Assembly (NCBI RefSeq): GCF_026342015.1
Contig: NZ_JAPENL010000003.1
Coordinates: 434,001-498,000, forward strand
Direction of reading: 5' to 3'
DNA length: 64,000 nucleotides
Source of the DNA: Micromonospora lupini
Lineage (GTDB): Bacteria > Actinomycetota > Actinomycetes > Mycobacteriales > Micromonosporaceae
In this document: positions 50,584 through 58,266 of the stretch, in pieces
Numbering within the stretch: the first letter of the stretch is position 1
Layout: the number at the start of each line of letters is the position of its first letter
The notes under the pieces: model-generated
What the model was told of the DNA's origin: nothing
Seen by the model: the letters and a program-made list of their open reading frames with translations, nothing else
Databases searched by the model: none
Position numbers and translations under genes: made by a program

Positions 50584-52103
50584 CCGCGCCGATCCCCACC
50601 GGCGGGTTCGCCGACGCCAACCGCCGCCAGGTCCTCTACTGGCGGCTGCTGTCCCGCCTCTTCGACCGCGACGAGCAGCCCGGCCTGGAGTCGGCGAGTG
50701 TCGCGGTGGTCGACGACCTCGGGCTGCCCGCCGCCCTGTTGGACCCGTCGGTCTCGGTGGACACCATCGTGCAGCGCTTCCCAGGGCTCGCGGCAGAGCT
50801 ACGCGGCCTGCTCACCTCCGCCGAAGCCCGGCCGACCGACGGCCGGCCGCACGCCGCCGAGCCGGACACCGGCGAGCCAGATGGCGACGGGTCGGATGGC
50901 GACGAACCGCACGCCGCCGATTCGGGTCGCGCCGAGCCGGGTGTCGGCGAGGCGCACGCCGCCGAGCCGGGTGGCACCGGACCGGACGAGCCGGCGGGCA
51001 CCGGGCCCGACGGGCGGGCGGGCGACGATTCGGCCTACCGGCCGGGTGCGGCCGAGGTGCGCCGGGCGGCGCTGGTGTCGAAGGTGCTGCTGAACGTGTT
51101 CGCCACCGGATCCGGTCCGGTCAGCGCCACCCAGCTGGCCCGCTGGCAGTCCGACGCCGGCTGGTTCGAGCAGGCCCTCGGCTGCGAGCCCGGTGAGCTG
51201 CGCCGCCAGGGCGGCGGGCTGGGCGGCACCCTCGCCGGGCTGGAGGGCGACCTGGTCCGGCGGATGCACCTGCGGGAGGTGCTGGCCGACCCCGCGCTGG
51301 CCAGCCAGCTGACCCCGAGCATGTCGCTGATCGAGCAGTTGCTGCGCGACAAGGCCAACCTGTCCGGTGTGGCGCTTGCCAACGCGAAGGCGCTGATCCG
51401 GCGCTTCGTCGACGAGGTCGCCGAGGTGCTCCGGACGCAGGTGCAACAGACAAGCGTCGGCACGCTGGACCGGTCGGTGCCGCCCAAGCGGGTGTTCCGC
51501 AACCTTGACCTCGACCGGACCATCTGGCAGAACCTGACCAACTGGAGCCCGGACGACGAGCGGCTCTACGTCGACCGCCTCTACTACCGGCACACCGCCC
51601 GGCGTACGACGCCGTCCCGGCTCATCGTCGTTGTCGACCAGTCCGGCTCGATGGTCGACGCGATGGTCAACTGCACGATCCTCGCCTCGATCTTCGCCGG
51701 GCTGCCGAAGGTCGACGTGCATCTCGTCGCGTACGACACCCGGGCACTGGACCTCACGCCGTGGGTGCACGACCCGTTCGAGGTGCTGCTGCGTACCCAG
51801 TTGGGTGGCGGCACCGACGGCACGGCGGCGCTGGCGCTGGCCCGGCCCAAGATCGCCGAGCCGAAGAACACGGTGCTGGTGTGGATCTCCGACTTCTACG
51901 AGGTCAACCACCAGGCGGTCTTCGAGGGGCTCCAGGCCGTCCACCGTTCCGGCGTCAAGGTCATTCCGGTCGGCTCGGTCAGCAGCTCCGGCCAGCAGAG
52001 CGTCAACCCCTGGTTCCGGCAACGCTTGAAGGACCAGGGCACCCCGGTCATCTCCGGTCACATCCGCAAGCTCGTCGTCGAGCTGAAGAACTTCCTCACC
52101 TAG
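50580..52103 (+). CDS. VWA (von Willebrand A) domain protein of the cluster
   Basis: The protein is 507 residues. The C-terminal VWA domain begins PSRLIVVVDQSGSMVDAMVN, the MIDAS DxSxS motif, with the conserved Thr in QLGGGTDGTAALAL and Asp in VWISDFYEVNHQ, so metal binding looks intact. Residues 86-155 are a low-complexity acidic linker rich in HAAEP, GEPDGDG and GTGPD. The middle region (LASQLTPSMSLIEQLLRDKANLSGVALANAKALIRRFVDEV) is helical. MoxR ATPases usually load or remodel VWA proteins. Start and stop overlap neighbours. Confidence 0.88.
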   Translation: MTAPIPTGGFADANRRQVLYWRLLSRLFDRDEQPGLESASVAVVDDLGLPAALLDPSVSVDTIVQRFPGLAAELRGLLTSAEARPTDGRPHAAEPDTGEPDGDGSDGDEPHAADSGRAEPGVGEAHAAEPGGTGPDEPAGTGPDGRAGDDSAYRPGAAEVRRAALVSKVLLNVFATGSGPVSATQLARWQSDAGWFEQALGCEPGELRRQGGGLGGTLAGLEGDLVRRMHLREVLADPALASQLTPSMSLIEQLLRDKANLSGVALANAKALIRRFVDEVAEVLRTQVQQTSVGTLDRSVPPKRVFRNLDLDRTIWQNLTNWSPDDERLYVDRLYYRHTARRTTPSRLIVVVDQSGSMVDAMVNCTILASIFAGLPKVDVHLVAYDTRALDLTPWVHDPFEVLLRTQLGGGTDGTAALALARPKIAEPKNTVLVWISDFYEVNHQAVFEGLQAVHRSGVKVIPVGSVSSSGQQSVNPWFRQRLKDQGTPVISGHIRKLVVELKNFLT

Positions 52104-52117
52104 GAGAGCAACCCCTC

Positions 52118-53230
52118 ATGTCCGAGATGCTGCGCGCCCCTGCCGAGGTCACGTACGCCGACGAGCTGGACTTCCTGGAGTCGGTCGACACCGGCCCGAA
52201 GCCGTTCTCGTGGCGTCTGAGCCCGCGCATGGTCCGGCTGTTCGTCCTCGGCTCGGAGCGGGCCGACGGCCTGTCCCGGGAGATCCCGCAGAAGTGGTTC
52301 GGCGACCGCAGCTTCGTCGAACGGGCCATCGTCACCCTCGCCTCGGACCGGGGCCTGCTGCTGATCGGCGATCCCGGCACCGGCAAGAGCTGGCTGGCCG
52401 AGCTGCTGGCCGCCGCGATCTGCCGCAACTCGACACTTGTCGTGCAGGGCACGGCGGGCACGACCGAGGACCACATCAAGTACTCGTGGAACGTCTCCAT
52501 GGTGATCGCCAAGGGTCAGTCCCGGGAGTCGATGATCCCATCGCCGATCATGACGGCGATGGAACGTGGGGTGGTCGGGCGTTTCGAGGAGCTGACCCGC
52601 TCCACGAGCGACGTGCAGGACGCCCTGATCTCGATCCTGTCCGAGAAGTACGTCGCCATCCCCGAGCTGGACCAGGACAACATCGTCTTCGCCCAACCCG
52701 GTTTCTCGATCATCGCGACAGCCAACAGCCGGGACCGGGGCGTCAACGACCTCTCCTCGGCACTCAAGCGGCGGTTCAACTTCGTGCGGATTCCGGTGGT
52801 GACCAACAAGCGCAGCGAGGCGGAGATCGTCCGGTTCCGCACCGAGGAGCTGCTGCGCCGGCACCACATCGAGCTGGACGTGCCGCCCACCCTCCTGGAC
52901 ATCCTGTTGCAGAGCTTCGCCGACCTGCGTGCCGGCGCCGCCGCCGCGACAAGCGACGACGAGAAGTTGGAGTCGGCGCTGTCCACCGCCGAGCAGATCG
53001 GTGTGCTGGAGGACGCGATCCTGCACAGCCAGTTCTTCGGCGACCGTACGCTGCGCGCGGCGACGCTCGCCGGATCGCTTGTCGGGTCGCTGGCCCGGCG
53101 CAGCCCGGAGGACCTGGCGATCCTCAACAAGTACCTGCACGGCGTGGTGGAGCCGCGGGCCCGCAAGGACGACGACGGGTGGGCGGGCTTCCTCGACGGC
53201 GGTCGTCAGGCGATCGCGTCCCTGTCGTGA
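52118..53230 (+). CDS. MoxR-type AAA+ ATPase of the cluster
   Basis: The protein is 370 residues. Walker A is GDPGTGKSWLAELL near residue 85, and a Walker B-like region reads RGVVGRFEELTRSTSDVQDALISILSEKYVAIPEL. The arginine-containing sensor region is GFSIIATANSRDRGVNDLSSALKRRFNFVRIP. The VGRFEEL sequence is a MoxR-like variation of the canonical D-E Walker B. It forms a probable hexameric chaperone ATPase partnering with the VWA protein. ATG at 52118 lies 15 bases after the VWA stop, with GGAGAG upstream. The start of the DUF5682 gene overlaps its stop (GTGA). Confidence 0.93.
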   Translation: MSEMLRAPAEVTYADELDFLESVDTGPKPFSWRLSPRMVRLFVLGSERADGLSREIPQKWFGDRSFVERAIVTLASDRGLLLIGDPGTGKSWLAELLAAAICRNSTLVVQGTAGTTEDHIKYSWNVSMVIAKGQSRESMIPSPIMTAMERGVVGRFEELTRSTSDVQDALISILSEKYVAIPELDQDNIVFAQPGFSIIATANSRDRGVNDLSSALKRRFNFVRIPVVTNKRSEAEIVRFRTEELLRRHHIELDVPPTLLDILLQSFADLRAGAAAATSDDEKLESALSTAEQIGVLEDAILHSQFFGDRTLRAATLAGSLVGSLARRSPEDLAILNKYLHGVVEPRARKDDDGWAGFLDGGRQAIASLS

Positions 53231-56079
53231 CCGCGTCCACAGTCGCCGGCCCGTTCGGCGCGCTCCGCGGGCAGCTGACCGACGCGGCTGCCGCGTTCAC
53301 GGGCTCCGCCGACGCGCTCGGCGCGATCCTCGCCGGCATCGTCGACGACGTCGACCGGGCGCTCGGCGAACGGCTGGAGATCTTCCCGGTCTGCCACCAC
53401 TCACCGGCCTCCGCGCTGGCCATGGTGCGCCGGCTGCGGGCCAAGCAGCCCCGGGTGATCTACCTGGAGCTGTGCGAAGATCTTCAGCCGTTGCTCGGGG
53501 AGCTGCGCAACTGCCGTCTGCCCGTCGCGGTGCAGGCGTTCGCCTCGGAGCTGTCCGGCTTTCCCGCCGACTGGGGGCCGCTCAGCGTCGTCGCGCCGGT
53601 CACCGAGGCGTCGGCGGAATACCAGGCCATCGCGTACGCGCTGGAGACCCCAGGCGTGGAGCTGGTGCTCGTCGACCGCTCCACCGACCACGTCTTCCAG
53701 TGGTCGCCGCGCGACCAGCAGACAGCTGGGAGCGGCGCCGCCGAACCGGCCGACGAGGGCGGTGCGATCGGGCCGACCGCCACCGGCGAGGAGTCCGGGC
53801 TGCACGGCGACGCCGTCGGGGTGGAGATCGGCGACCTGCGGCCCGGGTTCGCGGAGTTGGAGGCGTACCTGCTGCACCACGGCAAGGTGCGGCACTGGTC
53901 GGAGTGGTGGGACCAGTACGTGGAACGTCCACTGGCCGACGCCGACCACGACACCTACCGGCAGGTGATGGTGCTGATCGGCAGCCTGTTCCGGCGGCTG
54001 CGCCCGACCGGCTCGGATCGGCGGGATCGCGACGAGGACCGCGAGCGGTACATGTGGACGCGGATGCGTCAGCACCTCGCCACCTCCGGCGTCGATCCGG
54101 CCGACTGCCTCTACGTCTGCGGCGCGTTCCACGCCGCCAGCCGCGTCGAGCAGTTCGGGCTGGACTCCACAGCCGCCGACTTCGAGATCACGCCGCGCAC
54201 CGACACCCGCTGGCGGTACGGGCTGATCCCGTCCAGCCACTCCGCTATCGAGGCCCAGTTCGGGCTGGCGCCGGGTTCGGTGTCGATCGCGGCGGCGACC
54301 TGGACGAAGGCGGTGAGCCGGCACGGGCTGTCCCCGTACCGGCTGGACGGCCAGCGTTCCGCGACCACCCGGGGGCGGCGGGGCCGGACCACGACGGCGC
54401 CCTCCCCCGTCGGGCCGGTCAGCGACCGGCTCACCGGCTTCCTCGCCGCGGCGCCCGACCTGGACGGCCTGGACGAGGCGGAGCTGCGCGGCTGGTGCGT
54501 GGACATCGTCCGGCTGGCCCGGCGCAACGGATACCTGGCCAGCACCGCCGACGCGATCGCCGTCTTCGAGACCTCGGTCCTGCTGGCCGGCCTGCGCAAC
54601 CGGGCCCGGCCCACCCCGTACGACTTCGCCGACGCGGCGGTCACCTGCATCGAGAAGGACGTGGTGCCCGGCCGCCGCGACGTCCGGCGGCTCTGCGAGA
54701 TCCTGCTGGGCGGCGACCGGATCGGTCAGGTCGGCTACGACGCCCTTCCGCCGCTGGCCCGCGACGTGCTCGATCGGCTCCAGCCCCTCGGCCTGGCCCT
54801 GGAGAAGCGGACGGTGCAGCGGGCGCTGCTGGATCTGGCCGCCCAGCCGGAACTGGGCCGCTGTTCGGACCTGCTGTGGATCCTGCGGCACCTGCTGCCA
54901 CCGGCCGCGGTCCGCCCGATCATGGGCGAACGGCGGCTCGGGCACCGCTCGGTCCAGGAGAGCTGGGACCTGGCGCTCGGCCGCCACCAGCGGGCGCTCA
55001 TCGAGCTGGGCTACGAGGGCGTGACCGTCGAGCAGGTCCTGGAGCAGCGGTTGCGGCGTGCGGTACGCGGCCCCGACGCCACCGCCTCGGGCGCGCTGGC
55101 CGCCGTGGAGGACGCCATCCGGCTGCTCGACAGCCCTCGCCTGGTCGACGAGTTGGGGGCGCGTGCGGTGGACCTGCTCGCCGCCGAGCGCACCGTCGAC
55201 GACGCCCCGGACGTGCTGCGCCGCATCCGGCGCCTGCTGGCCCACTACCGGGCCACCGCGCCGTCCCTTCCGCAGTGGTGCGCGGCGTTCGTGACCACCG
55301 GGTACGCGCACTACTGCACCCTGCTGCCGACCGCCGTCGTCGCCGAGGAGACGGGGGTCCGGCAGGTCGGCGCGATGCTCGGCTTCCTGTTCTCGATGGA
55401 GGGTCTGGCGCTGTCGCTGGGCTGTGACCGGTCCCAGTTGGAGTTGGCCGTCGGGCAGTCGCACCCGACGGCACCCGCGAAGGTCGCCCTGCTCTGGGCG
55501 GGCCGACACCAGCTCGGCCTGCTGCCGCTGGCCGAGCTGCGGGCCCGGTGTGCCGAGCTGCTGGCCAACCCGCTTGTGGTGCCGGCCTTCCCGCAGTATC
55601 TGGCCGGGTTCGTGCACGCGCTGGAGCCGGTGCCCGCGCTGGCGCCGTTCGTCGTCGAGACGATGTCCACGGCCTTCGCCCGGCTACCCGACCCGGTGCT
55701 GCTGCCGTGGCTGCCGACCCTGATCACGACACTGCGGGACCAGGGGCCGGAGCTGGTCCCGCTGCTGATCCGCGAAGCGGGGCGCACCTTTCCGGAGACG
55801 CTGCCGGAGCTGGATTCCTGGGTGCCGCCGTGGGCGGCCTCCCCGCCTGGCCCGGGGGTGGACGACAAGCGCGCCGTCGAAGCGCCACGCCGGCGGGTGG
55901 GCGTCCTCCTCGCCGGGCATCCGGAGGCGGTCGACGCGATCGCCGCGCTGCTCGGCCACGACGGCGGCTGGTCACCGGTCGCCGACGCCCCCGCCGCTCC
56001 GAGCGGCGCGGCAGCCCTGTTGGCGACGCATCCCGACACGGTCGAGGCCGTGGCCGCCTGGGTGGTGGGGCAGGCGTGA
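53227..56079 (+). CDS. DUF5682-family protein, 950 aa
   Basis: The protein is 950 residues. The N-terminus has IFPVCHHSPASALAMVRRLRAKQPRVIYLELCEDLQPLL, and further down YVCGAFHAASRVEQFG near residue 300. Both recall the TraB/Ere-like superfamily, though the E-G of the usual LEG motif reads E-L. The C-terminal 500 residues are helical (LGQVGYDALPPLARDVLDRLQPLG-type and AVEDAIRLLDSPRLVDELG). DUF5682 proteins are found beside MoxR and VWA genes. It starts at GTG 53227 overlapping the ATPase stop, ending the cluster. No reaction is established. Confidence 0.8.
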   Translation: MTASTVAGPFGALRGQLTDAAAAFTGSADALGAILAGIVDDVDRALGERLEIFPVCHHSPASALAMVRRLRAKQPRVIYLELCEDLQPLLGELRNCRLPVAVQAFASELSGFPADWGPLSVVAPVTEASAEYQAIAYALETPGVELVLVDRSTDHVFQWSPRDQQTAGSGAAEPADEGGAIGPTATGEESGLHGDAVGVEIGDLRPGFAELEAYLLHHGKVRHWSEWWDQYVERPLADADHDTYRQVMVLIGSLFRRLRPTGSDRRDRDEDRERYMWTRMRQHLATSGVDPADCLYVCGAFHAASRVEQFGLDSTAADFEITPRTDTRWRYGLIPSSHSAIEAQFGLAPGSVSIAAATWTKAVSRHGLSPYRLDGQRSATTRGRRGRTTTAPSPVGPVSDRLTGFLAAAPDLDGLDEAELRGWCVDIVRLARRNGYLASTADAIAVFETSVLLAGLRNRARPTPYDFADAAVTCIEKDVVPGRRDVRRLCEILLGGDRIGQVGYDALPPLARDVLDRLQPLGLALEKRTVQRALLDLAAQPELGRCSDLLWILRHLLPPAAVRPIMGERRLGHRSVQESWDLALGRHQRALIELGYEGVTVEQVLEQRLRRAVRGPDATASGALAAVEDAIRLLDSPRLVDELGARAVDLLAAERTVDDAPDVLRRIRRLLAHYRATAPSLPQWCAAFVTTGYAHYCTLLPTAVVAEETGVRQVGAMLGFLFSMEGLALSLGCDRSQLELAVGQSHPTAPAKVALLWAGRHQLGLLPLAELRARCAELLANPLVVPAFPQYLAGFVHALEPVPALAPFVVETMSTAFARLPDPVLLPWLPTLITTLRDQGPELVPLLIREAGRTFPETLPELDSWVPPWAASPPGPGVDDKRAVEAPRRRVGVLLAGHPEAVDAIAALLGHDGGWSPVADAPAAPSGAAALLATHPDTVEAVAAWVVGQA

Positions 56080-56145
56080 GCGCGACGACGGCGGGTAGGC
56101 AGCGGCCCGGCGACATGTCGACGCCCGCCGGGCAGGAGGCTTTCA

Positions 56146-56418
56146 ATGAGCACGTACCGGGATGATCAGGGCGACCCGATTCCCCCTCCGGAGGCGGACG
56201 CCGCCGAGCAGCGGCAGGACGCGTTCGACGTCGGCCCACCGGACCGGGTGTCCGGCGACGTCGACCCGGAGGCGTCCGAGGCCGACCTCGCCGAGCAGGG
56301 CGCCCTGCCGGCGGGCACGCTCGAGGAGGTCACGTCGCTGCCGGCCGACGCCAACCCGGCGGACGCCCTCGAACAGCGTCAGGAGATCCCCGCGCGCGAC
56401 GAGGGTCGCCGCACCTGA
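56146..56418 (+). CDS. Small acidic hypothetical protein with duplicated ADxAxEQ motif
   Basis: This 90-residue protein is strongly acidic. Two similar segments, SEADLAEQGALP and NPADALEQRQEIP, form an internal repeat seen in small disordered proteins of actinomycetes. ATG at 56146 is preceded by GGCAGGAGGC. It lies 66 bases after the DUF5682 stop and could be a read-through passenger rather than a cluster member. Confidence 0.6.
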   Translation: MSTYRDDQGDPIPPPEADAAEQRQDAFDVGPPDRVSGDVDPEASEADLAEQGALPAGTLEEVTSLPADANPADALEQRQEIPARDEGRRT

Positions 56419-56473
56419 CCGCGCGCCGGTGACACCCCGCCTGAGGAACTCCGCCCGCGACCAGCCGCACCCG

Positions 56474-56543
56474 ACCCGTCGGTCGCGCCCTTGCGCCGTT
56501 GGGGACTGCCTGCCGCATACGGCGGTGCCCCCGACCGACGGGT
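56474..56543. terminator. Long-range hairpin between convergent genes
   Basis: ACCCGTCGGTCG at 56474-56485 and CGACCGACGGGT at 56532-56543 are exact reverse complements. The 46-base loop contains further partly complementary GC-rich arms. It separates the small acidic gene from the convergent CxxC gene and may end both transcripts. Confidence 0.65.
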
Positions 56544-56555
56544 GGGGCCCGTCGC

Positions 56556-56846
56556 TCAGAACCGGTGGGATTCACCGGGGTCACGGGGTGGGTGGGCGGC
56601 CAACGCCTGCTTGACCCAGCCCAAGAACCGGACGTAATGCTCCACCGGGTCGGGTCCGGTCCAGTACAGGTCGGTCAGGTCCCGGCTCGCCTCAGCCAGG
56701 CAGTCGGCCATGTCCACCCCGAGCAGCTTCGGCTCGTCCGAGTAGTCGGCCACGAGTTCGACTTTCGCCTGCTCGCACGGCCAAGGGCGCACGCAGGAGG
56801 CGCAGAACCAGAACGGCCGGACCGGGGCATGCCGTTGGCCGCTCAC
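56556..56846 (-). CDS. Small CxxC protein with RPWPC motif, 96 aa
   Basis: GTG at 56846 overlaps the stop of the upstream gene (GTGA). The protein has WFCASCVRPWPCEQAKVELV, a C-x2-C-x4-C cluster like that of the 70-residue protein at 16274-16486. A helical part follows (GVDMADCLAEASRDLTDLYW). The two are distant paralogues, each placed beside a gene for a DNA-binding protein. Function unknown; metal binding is inferred from the cysteines. Confidence 0.65.
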   Translation of the reverse strand: MSGQRHAPVRPFWFCASCVRPWPCEQAKVELVADYSDEPKLLGVDMADCLAEASRDLTDLYWTGPDPVEHYVRFLGWVKQALAAHPPRDPGESHRF

Positions 56847-57175
56847 TGCTGAACCCCCCGGTAGCGGACCGGCGACCATGGGCCAGGCCAGCGTAGGGCC
56901 GTCGACTGGATGTGAATGACCGAGTTGACGGTTCCGAAGATGACGCCAGGTGCTCGTCGGACCCGCTCGAGTCTTTCGGTCATTCGCGCGATGGCGGCCA
57001 GCCGGCCCCGGGCGTCGAACAGCCCTCGCCGAGCAACCAGGAGTGACGCCTCAAGCTGGCTCAACCGCTCTACCTCTTGTTCCTGTTCCACTCCAGCCTC
57101 CGAGGGTGGTGTCGGATGGGGCACCCGTCGCCGCCGGTCCGCCTCCAGCGGCGACGGGGCGTAATCGGATCTCAC
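56843..57175 (-). CDS. Hypothetical protein with coiled-coil-like middle, 110 aa
   Basis: GTG at 57175 is preceded by GGGGGAAG at normal distance. The middle (VEQEQEVERLSQLEASLLVA, then DARGRLAAIARMTERLERV) is heptad-like. The stop overlaps the downstream CxxC gene start, so they form a two-gene operon divergent from the HTH gene at 57261. No family was recognised. Confidence 0.5.
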   Translation of the reverse strand: MRSDYAPSPLEADRRRRVPHPTPPSEAGVEQEQEVERLSQLEASLLVARRGLFDARGRLAAIARMTERLERVRRAPGVIFGTVNSVIHIQSTALRWPGPWSPVRYRGVQQ

Positions 57176-57201
57176 CCTGAACGCTTCCCCCTGTCAACCT
57201 T

Positions 57202-57223
57202 AGCGCGCTTACCTGAGCGCGCT
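57202..57223. promoter_or_regulatory. Direct repeat AGCGCGCT in divergent promoter region
   Basis: The 8-base palindrome AGCGCGCT occurs at 57202-57209 and 57216-57223, 14 bases apart. It lies between the divergent starts at 57175 (minus) and 57261 (plus). It may be the binding site of the HTH protein encoded next to it. The palindrome is short for a GC-rich genome. Confidence 0.4.
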
Positions 57224-57260
57224 CATGTTAACCCGCCAGGGCCGGTCTACCTTCGTTCGC

Positions 57261-57470
57261 ATGGCAAATGGACCGGGCGAACTTGTCGCGGCGGGCGAGG
57301 TCCTGACGATGCTCGGGGTGGGCCGCTCACGGTTCCGCCAGATCCAGCAGTCGCCACACTTCCCGGCTCCGTACGCCCGGCTGTCGGTCGGTTCGATCTG
57401 GCTCAAGGCTGATGTAGAGAAGTACATCGCCGAACACCGACGCCCCCGCCCGGTGGACGAGGACGAGTAG
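57261..57470 (+). CDS. AlpA/excisionase-like helix-turn-helix DNA-binding protein, 69 aa
   Basis: This small protein has GELVAAGEVLTMLGVGRSRFRQIQQSPHFPAPYARLSVGSIWLKADVEKYIAEH, the MerR-like HTH_17 pattern typical of excisionases and AlpA-type regulators. ATG at 57261 has no clear ribosome site. Neighbours are the divergent CxxC operon. No integrase, phage gene or attachment site was found nearby, so a regulator role rather than an excisionase role is likely. Confidence 0.75.
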   Translation: MANGPGELVAAGEVLTMLGVGRSRFRQIQQSPHFPAPYARLSVGSIWLKADVEKYIAEHRRPRPVDEDE

Positions 57471-57900
57471 CCGCGTCCGCCCGTCCCCGTGGTCGCCGTG
57501 ACACGAAAGAGGCCCGGCCCGGCACTGCACCGTCGCGGAGTTCGTCCGGCTTCTTGTGAATCGGTTGCGAATTGGCAGGCGTGGCCTCCCGGCCTCGCGA
57601 AGTCTCACCAAGAGGGAAAACTCGGACGAGTGCGGGGGCTTCCTGGCGTTCGGCCCGCAAGAACGAGCGGCCTCGCTGATCCGCCCCTGCCCGCATTCGA
57701 CGCTGTTCGGGCGGGACCGACTCGCCCGAAGGGACCTATCGCACCCCCTTGGCGACTGGTCGGAGCTTTGTTGGCGATAGCCGCAAACGCTTGACACCGA
57801 CCATTGGCGACTGACATCTTGCGAAGCAAGGCGAAGCCTTCCCGTAGGGGACGCGGGATCCATAAGGGATCATTGTGTCTACACGGAGGTACACCCCTCG
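57471..57900. other. 430-bp interval without a convincing gene
   Basis: Several overlapping open frames of 70-110 codons exist on both strands, but their products are low-quality (R/P-rich) and none has a good ribosome site. TTGACA at 57791 could be a -35 box, but no good -10 follows. CACGGAGGTAC at about 57880 is the ribosome site of the next small gene. Nothing else was recognised. Confidence 0.4.
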
Positions 57901-58104
57901 ATGGGCAAGAACGTCGCCACCCGCGTACTGCTGTTGGTCGTCGCCGTACTGGCGGCGAGCCTGGTCGGCATGGCAGTGGGTTGGATCAACTGGGCCACCA
58001 AGCAGAGCACGGGTGAGGCCGTCATCGCCGCAGGTGCCGCGTTCGGTGGCGCGCTGGCCGTGGTGATCCTCTCGTATAACTTCGTCATGCGGCGCGATGA
58101 GTGA
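57901..58104 (+). CDS. Small membrane protein, 67 aa
   Basis: ATG at 57901 follows GGAGGT, about ten bases upstream. Two hydrophobic helices (VLLLVVAVLAASLVGMAVGW and AFGGALAVVILSYNFV) are joined by a polar loop, with a charged tail (MRRDE). No family was recognised. It may be a short membrane component of unknown function. Confidence 0.55.
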   Translation: MGKNVATRVLLLVVAVLAASLVGMAVGWINWATKQSTGEAVIAAGAAFGGALAVVILSYNFVMRRDE

Positions 58105-58266
58105 GGCCGAGCCGCACACCCCCGCTCTCTGCAGGTAGGGCCTCATTTCGTCGGTCACGTCGGCATCCCGAGCACGGCGTTCGCTGCGTCGACAACGCTC
58201 ACCCGTTGAAAGTGGAGCGGTCGCGCCCTGGTGGGGCCGCTACCGGCGGCGACGTCACCGGCCGGG

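Noticed and set aside
53401..55617. 738-codon minus-strand open frame in the DUF5682 gene
   Set aside because: Antisense of a real gene with conserved motifs; no ribosome site or family pattern.
57261..57470. Prophage or integrative element marked by an excisionase-like gene
   Set aside because: No integrase, no phage structural gene, no tRNA or direct repeat attachment site within the surrounding kilobases.
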